From assembly GCA_035527715.1 (NCBI GenBank), contig DATKZY010000118.1, forward strand, positions 1-64,000: DNA of 64,000 nt. The letters run 5' to 3'. Source of the DNA: DSUN01 sp035527715 (GTDB taxonomy: Bacteria > Planctomycetota > PUPC01 > DSUN01). Shown piece after piece: positions 34,119 to 42,644 of the stretch. The position numbers were made by a program, and so were the translations under genes. The notes under the pieces are model-generated. The model did no database searches and was not told the DNA's origin. It saw only the letters and a list, made by a program, of their open reading frames with translations. Position 1 is the first letter of the stretch. Each line of letters opens with the position of its first letter.

Positions 34119-35168
34119 ATGGGGTCGGAACAGCCCGAGGTCGTGCCGCGGCCGGGCAGACGGGAGAGAGGGTTCCGCGCGGCGGCGCTGGCGTGCGCGG
34201 CCTCCGCGCTGGTCCTGCTCGTCGTCCACACGCTCTCCTGGTGGTCGCTGGGCCCCCCCGCCCCGGCCGTGCTGCCGCCGGCCGGCGAAGTGCTGGAGGG
34301 CAAGGCCCCGTTCCGCTTCGGCGTCGTGGGCGACAGTCACAGCAATCTGGACGTTTTCGAGGCGGTCCTCCGCGGCATGAAGGCGGATGAGGTGAGCCTG
34401 GTCCTGCACATGGGGGATCTGGTAGCGGCGCGTGCGGAGACTGAGTACGACTGGCTGCTTCACGAGCTGGACGAGGCGCGGCTCGGGGTGCCCTTCTGCA
34501 CCGTGCCGGGGAACCACGACATCATCAAGTGGGAGAGCAACCCCCGGGTCCGTTGCCGTTTGTTCAGTCGCAGTTTTGGCCCGAGGCAGTACTGGTTCGC
34601 GTACGCGAACGCTCTCTTCGTGGGCTTCGACAGCGCGGCTGAGAAGTGCAAGAAGGAGGATCTTCAGTGGCTCGACCGGACGCTCTCCCGGCTGCGGGGG
34701 CAGTTCGAGGCCTGCTTCGTGTACATACACGTCCCACCCACCGATCCGCGCGCGGGCTGCAGCCACTGCATGGAGTCCGGCGCCGAGGAGCTTGGGCACA
34801 TCCTGAAGAAGCACCGCGTCACGGCGCTCTTCGCCGGCCACATTCACAGCTATCTTGAGACGGCCATCGAGGGCGTCCCCGTCTACATCAGCGGGGGCGG
34901 CGGCGGCGGGCCGGACGAGCCGTTTGGGCCATTCCACTACCTCCTGTGCAGCGTCGAGCCGGGCGGCGCGTTCCAGGTGGAGAAGAAGGACGTCGTTGCG
35001 GCGTCCAGGGGCGATTACTGGGAGCACCGGCTACTGGTGGTGTGGCCGCGGCGCCTGGGCGTGCTGTTCCTTGTGGTGCTGATGGCAGCCGGCGTCGCGT
35101 TTTCCGTGCTGGCCGGCATTGCCCAGCGGCGCCGGCTGCGCGGCGCCAAGCCCGTCCCCACCTCGTGA
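34119..35168 (+). CDS. Membrane-anchored calcineurin-like metallophosphoesterase
   Basis: 349 residues. Membrane segments lie at ~21-42 and ~303-330, with the enzyme domain between them. All metallophosphoesterase motifs are present: GDSHSN (Asp72, His74), HMGD (Asp100), GNHD (132-133), YIHVPP (His204) and GHIH (His241, His243). It probably hydrolyses a phosphomonoester or diester on the outer face of the membrane. A decayed copy of its 5' end lies 1.5 kb downstream (35616-35762), so the gene was once duplicated. Confidence 0.9.
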   Translation: MGSEQPEVVPRPGRRERGFRAAALACAASALVLLVVHTLSWWSLGPPAPAVLPPAGEVLEGKAPFRFGVVGDSHSNLDVFEAVLRGMKADEVSLVLHMGDLVAARAETEYDWLLHELDEARLGVPFCTVPGNHDIIKWESNPRVRCRLFSRSFGPRQYWFAYANALFVGFDSAAEKCKKEDLQWLDRTLSRLRGQFEACFVYIHVPPTDPRAGCSHCMESGAEELGHILKKHRVTALFAGHIHSYLETAIEGVPVYISGGGGGGPDEPFGPFHYLLCSVEPGGAFQVEKKDVVAASRGDYWEHRLLVVWPRRLGVLFLVVLMAAGVAFSVLAGIAQRRRLRGAKPVPTS

Positions 35169-35192
35169 GAACGCGAAGCTGTCCCCTATGAG

Positions 35193-35576
35193 TCACGGCT
35201 CGGCGAGGAGCAGGACGCCGGGGTGGTACTGCGTTTCCCAGGCCAGGAGCTGGCGGAGGGGGCGAGCCGTCAGGCGGCGCACCGTAGCGGCCTGCTCGGC
35301 GTGTGTGATGAGGCATCGCGGGCCGGGCGCGTCGAGGAATGAGCGGACCTCCTCCGGGCTCCGGGCGAAGACGACCGCGCGGTTCAGCTTGAAGTACAGG
35401 TGCTCGTCCTCCAGGGCATACGCCGCCACGGGCGCGCCCTCAGGAATTGCGCGGACCAGTTCACGGGCAGCGAGGACATCCCTGGAGGGCTTGGCGGCGT
35501 AGCGGATCCAGAGGGGGAACCAGGCCACGGAGGCGAGGACGGACGCCGCGCAGAGAAGCTCGAGCGCCCGTGGCGC
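35193..35576 (-). pseudogene. C-terminal remnant of a membrane glycosyltransferase-like gene
   Basis: About 127 codons remain. They start with a membrane helix (ALELLCAASVLASVAWFPLW), then AARELVRAIPEGAPVAAYAL and a soluble tail ending VLLLAEP. This pattern matches the extreme C-terminus of PMT/ArnT-type (GT39-like) glycosyltransferases, where the ~400-residue multi-helix part should come first. Upstream, the DNA abruptly becomes a fragment of another gene on the opposite strand (35616-35762). I infer that a deletion or recombination removed the 5' part. The family is tentative. Confidence 0.6.
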
Positions 35577-35615
35577 CGTGGTGGGGGGCGGGTCGCAGAG
35601 AGAAAGGGGGCGGCC

Positions 35616-35762
35616 GTGGCGGTGTCGGAGCAACCCCAGGTGGTGTGGCGGCCGGACCGGTGGGAGAGGTGGTTCCGCGTGGCGGCGTTGGTGTGCTCGG
35701 CCGCCGTGCTGGGCCTGCTCGTCGTCCACACGCTCTCCCGGTAGTCGCTGGGCCCCCCGCCC
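35616..35762 (+). pseudogene. 5' remnant of a second metallophosphoesterase gene
   Basis: GTG 35616 opens SEQPQVVWRPDRWERWFRVA and AALVCSAAVLGLLVVHTLSR, closely matching the N-terminus of the intact gene at 34119. Similarity continues in the leader DNA (GAGAGAAAGGGGGCGG) and past an in-frame TAG at 35742 that replaces a Trp codon. It stops at the border of the next gene (35762). Only the membrane anchor survives. Confidence 0.8.
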
Positions 35763-36715
35763 TAGCGGGGCGGCAGCCGGGAGTCGAGGATCACTGCCGC
35801 ATAGAACAGCACGGGGGCAAAGGCCAACCAGGGCCAGGGGCTGAGAGCGGCCACGCCGACGAGGGTGGCGGCCTCGGCCATGAGCGTCCACAGCCGTGCC
35901 CTTGAGAAGCTGACGACTGAGAGGGCAAGCACAGTGAGCCCCACGCGCCAGGTTGCCAGACCCGTCCACCTCCCAGAGTGGTCGGCCAGCGACGCCAGCA
36001 GAATCACTGCAATGCAGAAGAGGCCCCTGATGATTGGCGCGCGAAGGGGCCGTGGCAGGATCGCGCGGCGGCGCTTGAGCGCCCGCCCGCACTCCCAGGC
36101 CAGGCCATAGAGCGTGGCCAACGCCACCGCTGCGCTGAGGCCCCACGCTGCATCGCAGGTGAAGAACGCCCAGTCGCGCGCCAGCAGGTGGCTGCAAACG
36201 AGGAACAGCAATGGGTAGGCGGCCAGGCGCAGCGCGCGGGGAATCTCGCGGCCCGCCGAAAGGTTGGGGTTGCCCCACGAGAACCCGCCCCCAGTGCTCG
36301 GCAAGGGAAGGCGCCAGGGAAGCAGCATTGGAACGCGGGCCATGTACTCTTGATAGGAGGAGCCGAAGAGTGAGGTGAGACGGACTTCCTCCCTGCGCAT
36401 TACGGGAACGTAAATGCCCAGCCACCACAGCGGCAGGACCAGTTGGAGGAGCCACCAGCCGGACATCACGGCCACGCCCGCATCAACCAGCGCGTTCGCC
36501 AGGTAGAAGGGGTGCCGCACGAAGCGGTAAGGCCCCACGACGGCCATCACGTTGTTCTGGCGCAGGCAGCCCTTCGCCCAAGCATGGAGCATCACGCCCA
36601 GTGCGATAGCGGGAGCCCCCCACACCACGCTCATGTTGGTGATGCTGCCGTGGACAAGCGCAAAGACCACTACCCAGGTGCGCAACCCGCCGCGCCGGAG
36701 GGGAGATTTGACCAT
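35762..36715 (-). CDS. Isoprenylcysteine carboxyl methyltransferase-like membrane protein
   Basis: 317 residues with roughly eight membrane segments. GPYRFVRHPFYLANAL and EEVRLTSLFGSSYQEYMARV are the SAM-binding signatures of the ICMT/PEMT/NnrU-type methyltransferase fold in the first ~150 residues. The second half adds further hydrophobic segments without a recognised family. It likely methylates a membrane lipid or small molecule. GAAGGA precedes ATG 36715. Its stop codon touches the metallophosphoesterase remnant. Confidence 0.82.
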   Translation of the reverse strand: MVKSPLRRGGLRTWVVVFALVHGSITNMSVVWGAPAIALGVMLHAWAKGCLRQNNVMAVVGPYRFVRHPFYLANALVDAGVAVMSGWWLLQLVLPLWWLGIYVPVMRREEVRLTSLFGSSYQEYMARVPMLLPWRLPLPSTGGGFSWGNPNLSAGREIPRALRLAAYPLLFLVCSHLLARDWAFFTCDAAWGLSAAVALATLYGLAWECGRALKRRRAILPRPLRAPIIRGLFCIAVILLASLADHSGRWTGLATWRVGLTVLALSVVSFSRARLWTLMAEAATLVGVAALSPWPWLAFAPVLFYAAVILDSRLPPR

Positions 36716-37011
36716 TCGATGTCCTTCTCGCGAAATCAGGCACGCGCGACCCCGACCGTCGAGTGTCGCAGTTGGCCCAGCCCGTAGTGTACTCCCCGGG
36801 AGGTAACCGCTCCGTGAGGCCTGGATTACGTTTCTGTAATATACGGCTCCGGACCTTCATCAGCCCCGTAAGGGGCGGCAGGACCGGCGCGCGCGAACCG
36901 TAGCCAGGATGTCTCTGTCGGCCCTTCGGGAGTGGGCGCATTCCGGCACCAAAGCCCCCGACCGCGAACTGCTGTCCCCCTCTTCTGTGGGGAGCGGACT
37001 AAGAAACTACG

Positions 37012-37039
37012 CCTCTTCCGAGACACGGCTCGGAAGAGG
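37012..37039. repeat. Perfect 11-bp stem-loop
   Basis: CCTCTTCCGAG and CTCGGAAGAGG around ACACGG. The left arm is partly repeated just downstream (CCTCTTCGGGG), which could allow alternative pairing. Confidence 0.7.
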
Positions 37040-37156
37040 TGGCCTCTTCGGGGCAGCCGTGAAAAAAGGGCGGCTCGGACATATTACCGCGCTGGCAAGA
37101 GAGGGCCGTGCATGTCGAGACCGCCAACCGGGCACAGGGCTCGCCGGCACTTCTGT

Positions 37157-37179
37157 AAACTCAATCAGGGATTGAGTTT
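37157..37179. terminator. Perfect 10-bp stem-loop, possible terminator
   Basis: AAACTCAATC, AGG, GATTGAGTTT. Because it begins with A's and ends with T's it could work in either direction, for example ending the minus-strand sulfatase operon whose last gene stops at 37329. Confidence 0.5.
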
Positions 37180-37328
37180 GGTGTGCCCGAGCCGCCTTTC
37201 GTCGCCGCGCCCCGCGGGCGGCCCAGGCGCCCCGATTCTACGCGGCGCCCCTGACCCGCAGATGTCCAGGGGATTACGAGATCGAAAGGAGCCCCAGGCG
37301 CTGCGTCGCGGCGTGCGCACCGCACGCC

Positions 37329-38732
37329 TCACTCCCTGGCCGCAAGGTCACTGCACCCGGGGGCGTCGGCCTGGCGGCGGGCGAGGTCCACGAGCCACTC
37401 GGGGACGCCGCCCTGCGCGTCCTTCTCGGCCAGCGCGAAGAGGTCGAGGGCGACCTGGCGGTTCTCCTTGACGACGCTGCGGGCGAAGGGCTGCTCGGCC
37501 GTGAGGTCGTAGAGGAGCGCGCCCGTGCGGTCCACCTTGCCGTTGAACCACCAGCGGTCGGTGATGACGGTGACCGCCGAGCCCCAGCCGACCGTCGCGT
37601 GGTCGCGGAAGGGTGTCCCGCTGAGAGCGGCGCCGAGGAACGACTTGCCGTCAATCGGCTGGGGTGGCTGGACGCCTCCCGCCTCGAGGACGACGCCCGT
37701 GATGTCGTGGTGCTGGACGATGGCGTCGCTCGTCGTGCCCGCGTGCTCGGCCCCGGGGAAGCGGATCATGAGTGGCACGTCGTAGACCTCGCGCGACGAG
37801 GGGTAGCCGCGCTTGCCCATGTAGTCGCCATCGCCGATCGAGTGGCCGTGGTCCGACGTGAAGACGACCATCGTGTTGTCGAGGAGGCCGAGGACGCGCA
37901 GGTGCTCCAGGAAGAAGCCGAACCAGCGGTCGCACAGGGTCACGGCGCCGCTGTAGTTGGCCTGGGTGCGGCGGAGGAGGCCCTGGGCGAGCTGGGCCGT
38001 GTTCGCGTAGCCGCTCTTCACCTGCTCCTGGCCGTCCTCCTTCAGGTACATCCTGCGGTAGTGGGCAGGGACGAGCCACGGCTCGTGCGGGTCGAACGAC
38101 TCGACGGTGAGGAAGAAGCGGCCGGCGTCCTGATTCTGCTCGAGCCACACGGCGGCCTCGTGAAGGACGCGTGGGGCGAAGAAGTCCTCCTCCTTCGTGC
38201 GGTCGTGGATGTTCATGATGCACTGCTGAATGAAGTCCACGGCCCCCTTGTTCTGCATTTCGCGGGGGAGCCAGTGGTCGAGTTCGGCCTGGGAGAGTCG
38301 GGGGCCGGAGCGCATGGGGTCCTTCTCCGGGCCGCGCAGAAAGGTCCACTGGTCGAAGCCGCGCCAGTAGTTTTTCGAGGGCTTGAACATGTGATACACG
38401 TCGGCGATGAGGGCCGTGCGGTAGCCGCCGTCGCGGAGCATTTCGGCGAGGGTCGGCTGCTCCTCGGGGATCGGCCCCCAGCCGGGCGCGCCCACGAAGT
38501 CGCCCTTCAGGCGGAAGTCCGCGTTGTGGAAGGGGTAGACGCGGCGGCCCGTGTAGAGCGCCCGCCGGGTCGGCAGCGTGGGCAGCGACTCGGGGAAGGC
38601 GCGGGTCATCACGAGCGACTGCTCGGCGAAGGCGTCGAAGTGCGGCGTGTGCACCTTGCCCCACGGCGGCGAGCCGTAGACGCCCACGCAGTCCTTCCGC
38701 AGCGAGTCGAAGACGACGAGAATCACATTCAT
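37329..38732 (-). CDS. Sulfatase-like hydrolase lacking the formylglycine cysteine
   Basis: 467 residues. The alkaline-phosphatase-type core is intact: ILVVFDSLRKDCVGVYG at the start and VVFTSDHGHSIGDGDYMG near the end. At the catalytic motif it reads ESLPTLPTRRALYTGR, so the residue normally Cys or Ser (CxPxR) is Thr52. Thr cannot be converted to formylglycine. It may therefore be a phosphodiesterase or phosphotransferase using the threonine directly, or be inactive as a sulfatase. ATG 38732 has AAGGAG 9 bp upstream; a GTG at 38738 is too close to that site. Last gene of a five-gene operon. Confidence 0.88.
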   Translation of the reverse strand: MNVILVVFDSLRKDCVGVYGSPPWGKVHTPHFDAFAEQSLVMTRAFPESLPTLPTRRALYTGRRVYPFHNADFRLKGDFVGAPGWGPIPEEQPTLAEMLRDGGYRTALIADVYHMFKPSKNYWRGFDQWTFLRGPEKDPMRSGPRLSQAELDHWLPREMQNKGAVDFIQQCIMNIHDRTKEEDFFAPRVLHEAAVWLEQNQDAGRFFLTVESFDPHEPWLVPAHYRRMYLKEDGQEQVKSGYANTAQLAQGLLRRTQANYSGAVTLCDRWFGFFLEHLRVLGLLDNTMVVFTSDHGHSIGDGDYMGKRGYPSSREVYDVPLMIRFPGAEHAGTTSDAIVQHHDITGVVLEAGGVQPPQPIDGKSFLGAALSGTPFRDHATVGWGSAVTVITDRWWFNGKVDRTGALLYDLTAEQPFARSVVKENRQVALDLFALAEKDAQGGVPEWLVDLARRQADAPGCSDLAARE

Positions 38733-38747
38733 CCGCACAGTCTCCTT

Positions 38748-39572
38748 CTACCGAATGGTGGGCTGGCCGGGGTAGCGCCAGCGGGTGCGCCAGAGGCCGT
38801 TGGTCGTGTGCTCGGTGACGTAGAGGTCGCAGCCGTCCGCGCCGCCGAAGTGGACGTTTGACGGCTTGTCGAAGGGGCACTCGATCCGCTCGATGAGCAC
38901 GCCGTTGCGGGCGAAGACGTCAATCGTGCCCGCCCCCCAGTTGGTCGCCAGCAGGTTGCCCTCGACGTCGAAGTCCATGCCGTCCGGCCCGCCGAAGTGC
39001 TTGCCGGGGAGGACGGCGAAGCGCTTCTTCGGGCCGACCGTGCCATCGGGCGCCAGCGCGAAGGCCCAGAGGGCCTTGGTGAAGGTTTCGGCGACGATGA
39101 GTTCGGAATCGTCGGCTCGAACGGCGATGCCATTGGAGAAGGCGTAGCCCTGGTCAATGCGGGTCACCGAGCCGTCGGCGTGGCGGCAGTAGACCTCGCC
39201 GATGGGCTTCTTGGCGTTCGAGCCGGCGGGCGCGGTGAAGTAGAGGGTGCCGCGGCCATCGAGGCACAGGTCGTTGCAGCCGCGGATGGGCGCGCCCTCG
39301 AACTCCTTCACCATGTGCTCCAGCCGCCCGTCGGGCGAGCAGCGGAGGATGCCCAGCTTCATGTCGGCGACCCAGAGATGGTTCTCGCGGTCGGCGAAGA
39401 GGCCGGCGGGAGTGCCGCCGGTGTTCGCGTGCTCGCGGGTCGAGCCATCCTCGGCGACCTGGAGGACCTGCCCGCGATTCGGGCAGACCATGAACAGGCG
39501 GCCCGTGGCGTCGAGGCACGGGCCTTCGGCCCCCGGGATGTCGCGGGCGATCTGGGTGAAGGACAACTTCAT
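38748..39572 (-). CDS. SMP-30/gluconolactonase-like beta-propeller
   Basis: 274 residues. IPGAEGPCLDATGRLFMV gives the metal-binding Glu16, followed by RGCNDLCLDGRGTLYFT, YAFSNGIAV and FGGPDGMDFD, the ordered metal-ligand motifs of the SMP-30/gluconolactonase/LRE family. It probably opens a sugar-acid lactone. No signal peptide. It starts 1 bp after the stop of the upstream gene and ends 15 bp before the sulfatase-like gene, inside one operon. A lactonase next to sulfatases fits breakdown of a sulfated sugar. Confidence 0.9.
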   Translation of the reverse strand: MKLSFTQIARDIPGAEGPCLDATGRLFMVCPNRGQVLQVAEDGSTREHANTGGTPAGLFADRENHLWVADMKLGILRCSPDGRLEHMVKEFEGAPIRGCNDLCLDGRGTLYFTAPAGSNAKKPIGEVYCRHADGSVTRIDQGYAFSNGIAVRADDSELIVAETFTKALWAFALAPDGTVGPKKRFAVLPGKHFGGPDGMDFDVEGNLLATNWGAGTIDVFARNGVLIERIECPFDKPSNVHFGGADGCDLYVTEHTTNGLWRTRWRYPGQPTIR

Positions 39573-39573
39573 G

Positions 39574-40341
39574 TCATCGCTCCGCGTGGAATAGCCTTCG
39601 GGCGGCGGCCAGGCCGCACTTCTGGTATGCGTGGTACGCGGCCGCCGCCTTCTCGCGCACCTGTTCGGGCGACGCGTCGGCCAGCCAGCCCTCCAGCGCC
39701 GCGTGCAGCGTGTACGCCTCGGGGGCCATGAGGCCCGTGGTGAGGAGGACGCCACGGCTCTTCAGCCGCTCCAGCCACGGGGCGAAGTAGGGTTTGCTCT
39801 TGCACGCCAGGATGATCGCGTCGCGGCCCGCTCCCTTCGACTGAACAGCGTCCTCGGCCAGGGCGAAGTCCATCAGGCCGTTGTGGCCCACGTAGGCCGC
39901 GAGGTCGGCGGCGCCGCCAGTGCGGGCCTCTCCGCCCTGGAGCGCGAGCTTCCCCTGGCTTCCGCCACCGACGGCTGTGAGGAAGTCGGTCACCGCGCGC
40001 CGGATGTCCGCGCCCCTGTAGGCGTCGGCCACGAGGAGCGCGCCCTTGGCCCTGTGGCGGAAGACGCACCGTTCGAGGACGCCCGCCGCGGGGTCCGCCG
40101 CGGTCGAGAGCAGCTCCCAGGCGGCGCTCTTTCGGAAGTGTGTCTTCACGCCGTAGAGCGCGCCCCAGTAGAGGTTATTCGCCGGGTCGTCGCCGTTGCC
40201 CAGCTTCGGCGGCACGGGCACGATGCCCTGGGCCTTGTTGTCCGCCATGGCCACGAACACGTGGATGCACCGCGTCCCCGCCTGCGCGCTGAGTGCCGCC
40301 AGGAGGCCGAGGACCACGAGGCTTCGCCTGCCAACGCGCAC
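39574..40341 (-). CDS. Secreted protein with a caspase-like His/Cys pair
   Basis: 255 residues with a signal peptide (MRVGRRSLVVLGLLAALSAQ). CIHVFVAMADNKAQGIVPVP begins a conserved block, with LYWGALYGVKTHFRKS after it. AAYVGHNGLMDF (His153) and AIILACKSKPYF (Cys180) are spaced like the catalytic His and Cys of clan CD (caspase/gingipain) proteases: a hydrophobic strand, then H-x-G, then a strand ending in C-x-S. The family is usually labelled hypothetical and the protease assignment is my inference. It lies between a sulfatase and a lactonase with gaps of 1-3 bp. Confidence 0.8.
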   Translation of the reverse strand: MRVGRRSLVVLGLLAALSAQAGTRCIHVFVAMADNKAQGIVPVPPKLGNGDDPANNLYWGALYGVKTHFRKSAAWELLSTAADPAAGVLERCVFRHRAKGALLVADAYRGADIRRAVTDFLTAVGGGSQGKLALQGGEARTGGAADLAAYVGHNGLMDFALAEDAVQSKGAGRDAIILACKSKPYFAPWLERLKSRGVLLTTGLMAPEAYTLHAALEGWLADASPEQVREKAAAAYHAYQKCGLAAARRLFHAER

Positions 40342-40344
40342 GCC

Positions 40345-41724
40345 CTAGGCTCCTTTGCCCTTGGGGCCTTTGGGGCGCGGGGGCCGCGGACGAATGGGGG
40401 CGTGCTCGAGCGCGCCTTCCCAGTCGGCCAGCAGCGTGCGGTGGCGTGCGAGCGTCGGCGCCTGCGCGGCGTCGCCGGCCAGGTTCTTCGTCTCCCACGG
40501 GTCGCGGGCCATGTCGAAGAGCTGCTCGGCCGGGTCGTCCTTGTAGACGATGTACTTGTGGTCCTTCGTGCGGACCATGCGGCCGGTGATGCCGCTGGAG
40601 GAGACGAGGAAGTCGCGCCAGGGCGGCTTCTGGCCCTCGAGGAGCGGGCGGAGGCTCAGGCCGCGGGCCTTGGGCGGCGGCTTCACGCCCGCGTAGTCGC
40701 ACACGGTCGGGGCGAAGTCCAGGCCGCTCACGAGGTGCGTATCGTCGGTGCGGCCCTCGGGCACGCGCCCCGGCCACGCGACGATGAGGGGCACCTTGAC
40801 CGCCTCGTCGTAGAGGAAGTGCTTGGTGACCATCTGGTGGCGGCCGCGGCCCTCGCCGTGGTCGGCGGCGAAGATCACGAGCGTGTTGTCCGCGTAGTCC
40901 GAGTCCTCGAGGGCGTCGAGGACCCGCCCCACCTCGGCATCCGCCATCTCCACGTGTCGGTAGTAGCTCCAGATGTAGTAGCGCCAGTGGAGGGGCGACC
41001 AGTTGCGCGGCCGCTCGGGCGAGGCGGCGGACGGGCGGCGCTTCCGGATCACCTCGGGCTCGCGGGGGTCGAACTCGAAGTTCGGCGGCAGCGGCGGCAG
41101 CTTGTCGGCCAGCTCGGGATACGGCAGCTCGCCGGGGTCGGTCGCGTGCTGGCGCAGCCAGTAGCAGATGTCGTGCGGCTGGAGGAAGCCTGCGACGAGG
41201 AAGAAGGGCCGCGCGCCCTTGCGGTTGCGCAGGTAGCCCTGGCAGGCGCGGGAGACGGCGGCGTCGGCGTGCTCGCCCTGGCCCGAGCCGCCGGGCAGGG
41301 TGAGGAAGCTCTGGCGCACGTCGCGTCCGGGGATGTGCCACTTGCCGGCGTAGACGGCCTCGTAGCCCTCCCGGCGCAGCCACTGCCCGAGGTCGGGCAT
41401 CGTGCCCACAATCGGCACCTCGTTCAGCACCACGCCGTTCTCGGCCGGCGGGCGGCCCGTGAACCAGCTCGCCCGCGCCGGGCAGCACACGGGGTCGGCA
41501 CTGTGCGACTGGAGAAACGCCGTGCCGCGGCGCACCAGGCGGTCCATGTTGGGCGTGTGGACGTATCGGCAGCCGAGGGCCGAGATGGTGTCGAGGCCCT
41601 GCTGGTCGGTGTTGATGAACAGGATGTTGGGCCGCGCCGGCTTCGGCTCGGCGGCGAAGGCGCCGGCGGCCAGGAGGCCGGCCGTGGTGCCGAGGAACTC
41701 TCTTCGGCTCAACGCGGTGCTCAT
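40345..41724 (-). CDS. Tat-exported type I sulfatase
   Basis: 459 residues. SRREFLGTTAGLLAAGAFAA is a twin-arginine signal. NILFINTDQQGLDTISALGC opens the core. DPVCCPARASWFTGR contains the formylglycine motif (Cys80-Cys-Pro-Ala-Arg). KWHIPG and VIFAADHGEGRGRHQM supply other active-site residues. The C-terminus is a Pro/Lys-rich tail. Its start overlaps the previous gene by 4 bp (ATGA). It likely removes sulfate esters from an imported or surface glycan. Confidence 0.93.
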   Translation of the reverse strand: MSTALSRREFLGTTAGLLAAGAFAAEPKPARPNILFINTDQQGLDTISALGCRYVHTPNMDRLVRRGTAFLQSHSADPVCCPARASWFTGRPPAENGVVLNEVPIVGTMPDLGQWLRREGYEAVYAGKWHIPGRDVRQSFLTLPGGSGQGEHADAAVSRACQGYLRNRKGARPFFLVAGFLQPHDICYWLRQHATDPGELPYPELADKLPPLPPNFEFDPREPEVIRKRRPSAASPERPRNWSPLHWRYYIWSYYRHVEMADAEVGRVLDALEDSDYADNTLVIFAADHGEGRGRHQMVTKHFLYDEAVKVPLIVAWPGRVPEGRTDDTHLVSGLDFAPTVCDYAGVKPPPKARGLSLRPLLEGQKPPWRDFLVSSSGITGRMVRTKDHKYIVYKDDPAEQLFDMARDPWETKNLAGDAAQAPTLARHRTLLADWEGALEHAPIRPRPPRPKGPKGKGA

Positions 41725-42509
41725 TTGCCTGCCCTCCTTCCCGCGGGCTGTCCCGCGCCGGGCAGCGTGGCGGCCCGGGCGTTGAACACGAAGCACCGCA
41801 GGCCCCCGTAGACGATGAGGAGCCTGCCCGCCGCGTCGAGCCAGTAGTGGTGGGGCAGAATGCCCTCGCCAAGCTGCTGATAGCCGAACAGCTCGAGCGG
41901 CTTGCCGCCGACCTGGACCGTCGCGGCGCCGCGCCAGGTGAGCCGCTGGTTCGCCTTCAGCAGGTCGAGATCCTCGAGCAGCGCGAAGTCGAGGGGCGGC
42001 GTCTTCTCGCGCGGCAGGCGCTGCACGGCGTCGAAGAGCGACCAGTTGCTGGTCACGGCGCCGGGGGCCTTCGTCCTCCGCTCCTTCGCGCCCGTGCGGA
42101 CGACCGTGCCGTCCTCGATCCGGCCGGATTCCTCGACCGCCGTGAGGGCCACGGGCCGGTCCTGCGCGTCGAGCGAAGCCGTGCTGAGCTTCCAGGAACG
42201 GGGCGTGGCGAGGGCGTCGGTCGCGCACTCGATGGCCGCGGCCATGCGAAACGAGCCGAACCACTGCCCGCGGGCGACAAGCTCGACGTCCAGCCGGGCC
42301 GAGGCGCCGTCCGCCGCGGGCGTGCGCCGCACGCGCAGCATGCCCGCGGGCCTCGGCTCCGAGGCCACGCGAGTGCTCGAGCTGTTCAGGACCACGTAGC
42401 TGCTGTCCCAGGAGCCCGTGGCCTCGAGCTTCTCCTGCGGCGGCGCGAGGAACCGCTGGATGCCGTCGAGCCACAACTCCATCCGCGGCGCATTCGGGAT
42501 AGGGGGCAT
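41721..42509 (-). CDS. Unrecognised protein, first gene of the sulfatase operon
   Basis: 262 residues, predicted beta-rich, with no signal peptide at this start. Visible blocks are TGSWDSSYVVLNSSSTRVAS, FRMAAAIECATDALATPRSW and LTWRGAATVQVGGKPLELFG, ending in HHYWLDAAGRLLIVYGGLRC. The regular strand pattern suggests a barrel or jelly-roll. I do not recognise the family. AGGAG lies 8 bp before ATG 42509; an ATG at 42539 with GGGGGA is an alternative. It is translationally coupled to the sulfatase downstream, so it may bind or present its substrate. Confidence 0.78.
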   Translation of the reverse strand: MPPIPNAPRMELWLDGIQRFLAPPQEKLEATGSWDSSYVVLNSSSTRVASEPRPAGMLRVRRTPAADGASARLDVELVARGQWFGSFRMAAAIECATDALATPRSWKLSTASLDAQDRPVALTAVEESGRIEDGTVVRTGAKERRTKAPGAVTSNWSLFDAVQRLPREKTPPLDFALLEDLDLLKANQRLTWRGAATVQVGGKPLELFGYQQLGEGILPHHYWLDAAGRLLIVYGGLRCFVFNARAATLPGAGQPAGRRAGK

Positions 42510-42557
42510 GAGCTGTACTCCTACTGAAGCCTTCGCCATTATTCCCCCGGCACCGCC

Positions 42558-42585
42558 TTGATGCAAGTGGACATAGCGGTATAAT
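42558..42585 (+). promoter_or_regulatory. Promoter for the sulfatase at 42645 (TTGATG-16-TATAAT)
   Basis: TTGATG at 42558-42563 and a perfect TATAAT at 42580-42585, spacer 16 bp, in the divergent gap between two sulfatase transcription units. Confidence 0.6.
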
Positions 42586-42644
42586 ACAACCCGAACGATG
42601 TTCACCCCAATGCGGGCCTCACGCAGGAGCACAGGCGAAGGGAT

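Larger units (their letters stand above)
36716..37328. other. 613-bp gap with several strong stem-loops; possible structured RNA
   Basis: No convincing coding frame on either strand. It holds a perfect 11-bp stem with a 6-nt loop (37012-37039), a perfect 10-bp stem with a 3-nt loop (37157-37179), and a long-range pairing between AGGGCGGCTCGG (37067-37078) and CCGAGCCGCCTTT (37188-37200) that encloses the second stem. Both flanking genes run on the minus strand. This could be terminators plus a leader, or a non-coding RNA. Confidence 0.45.
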
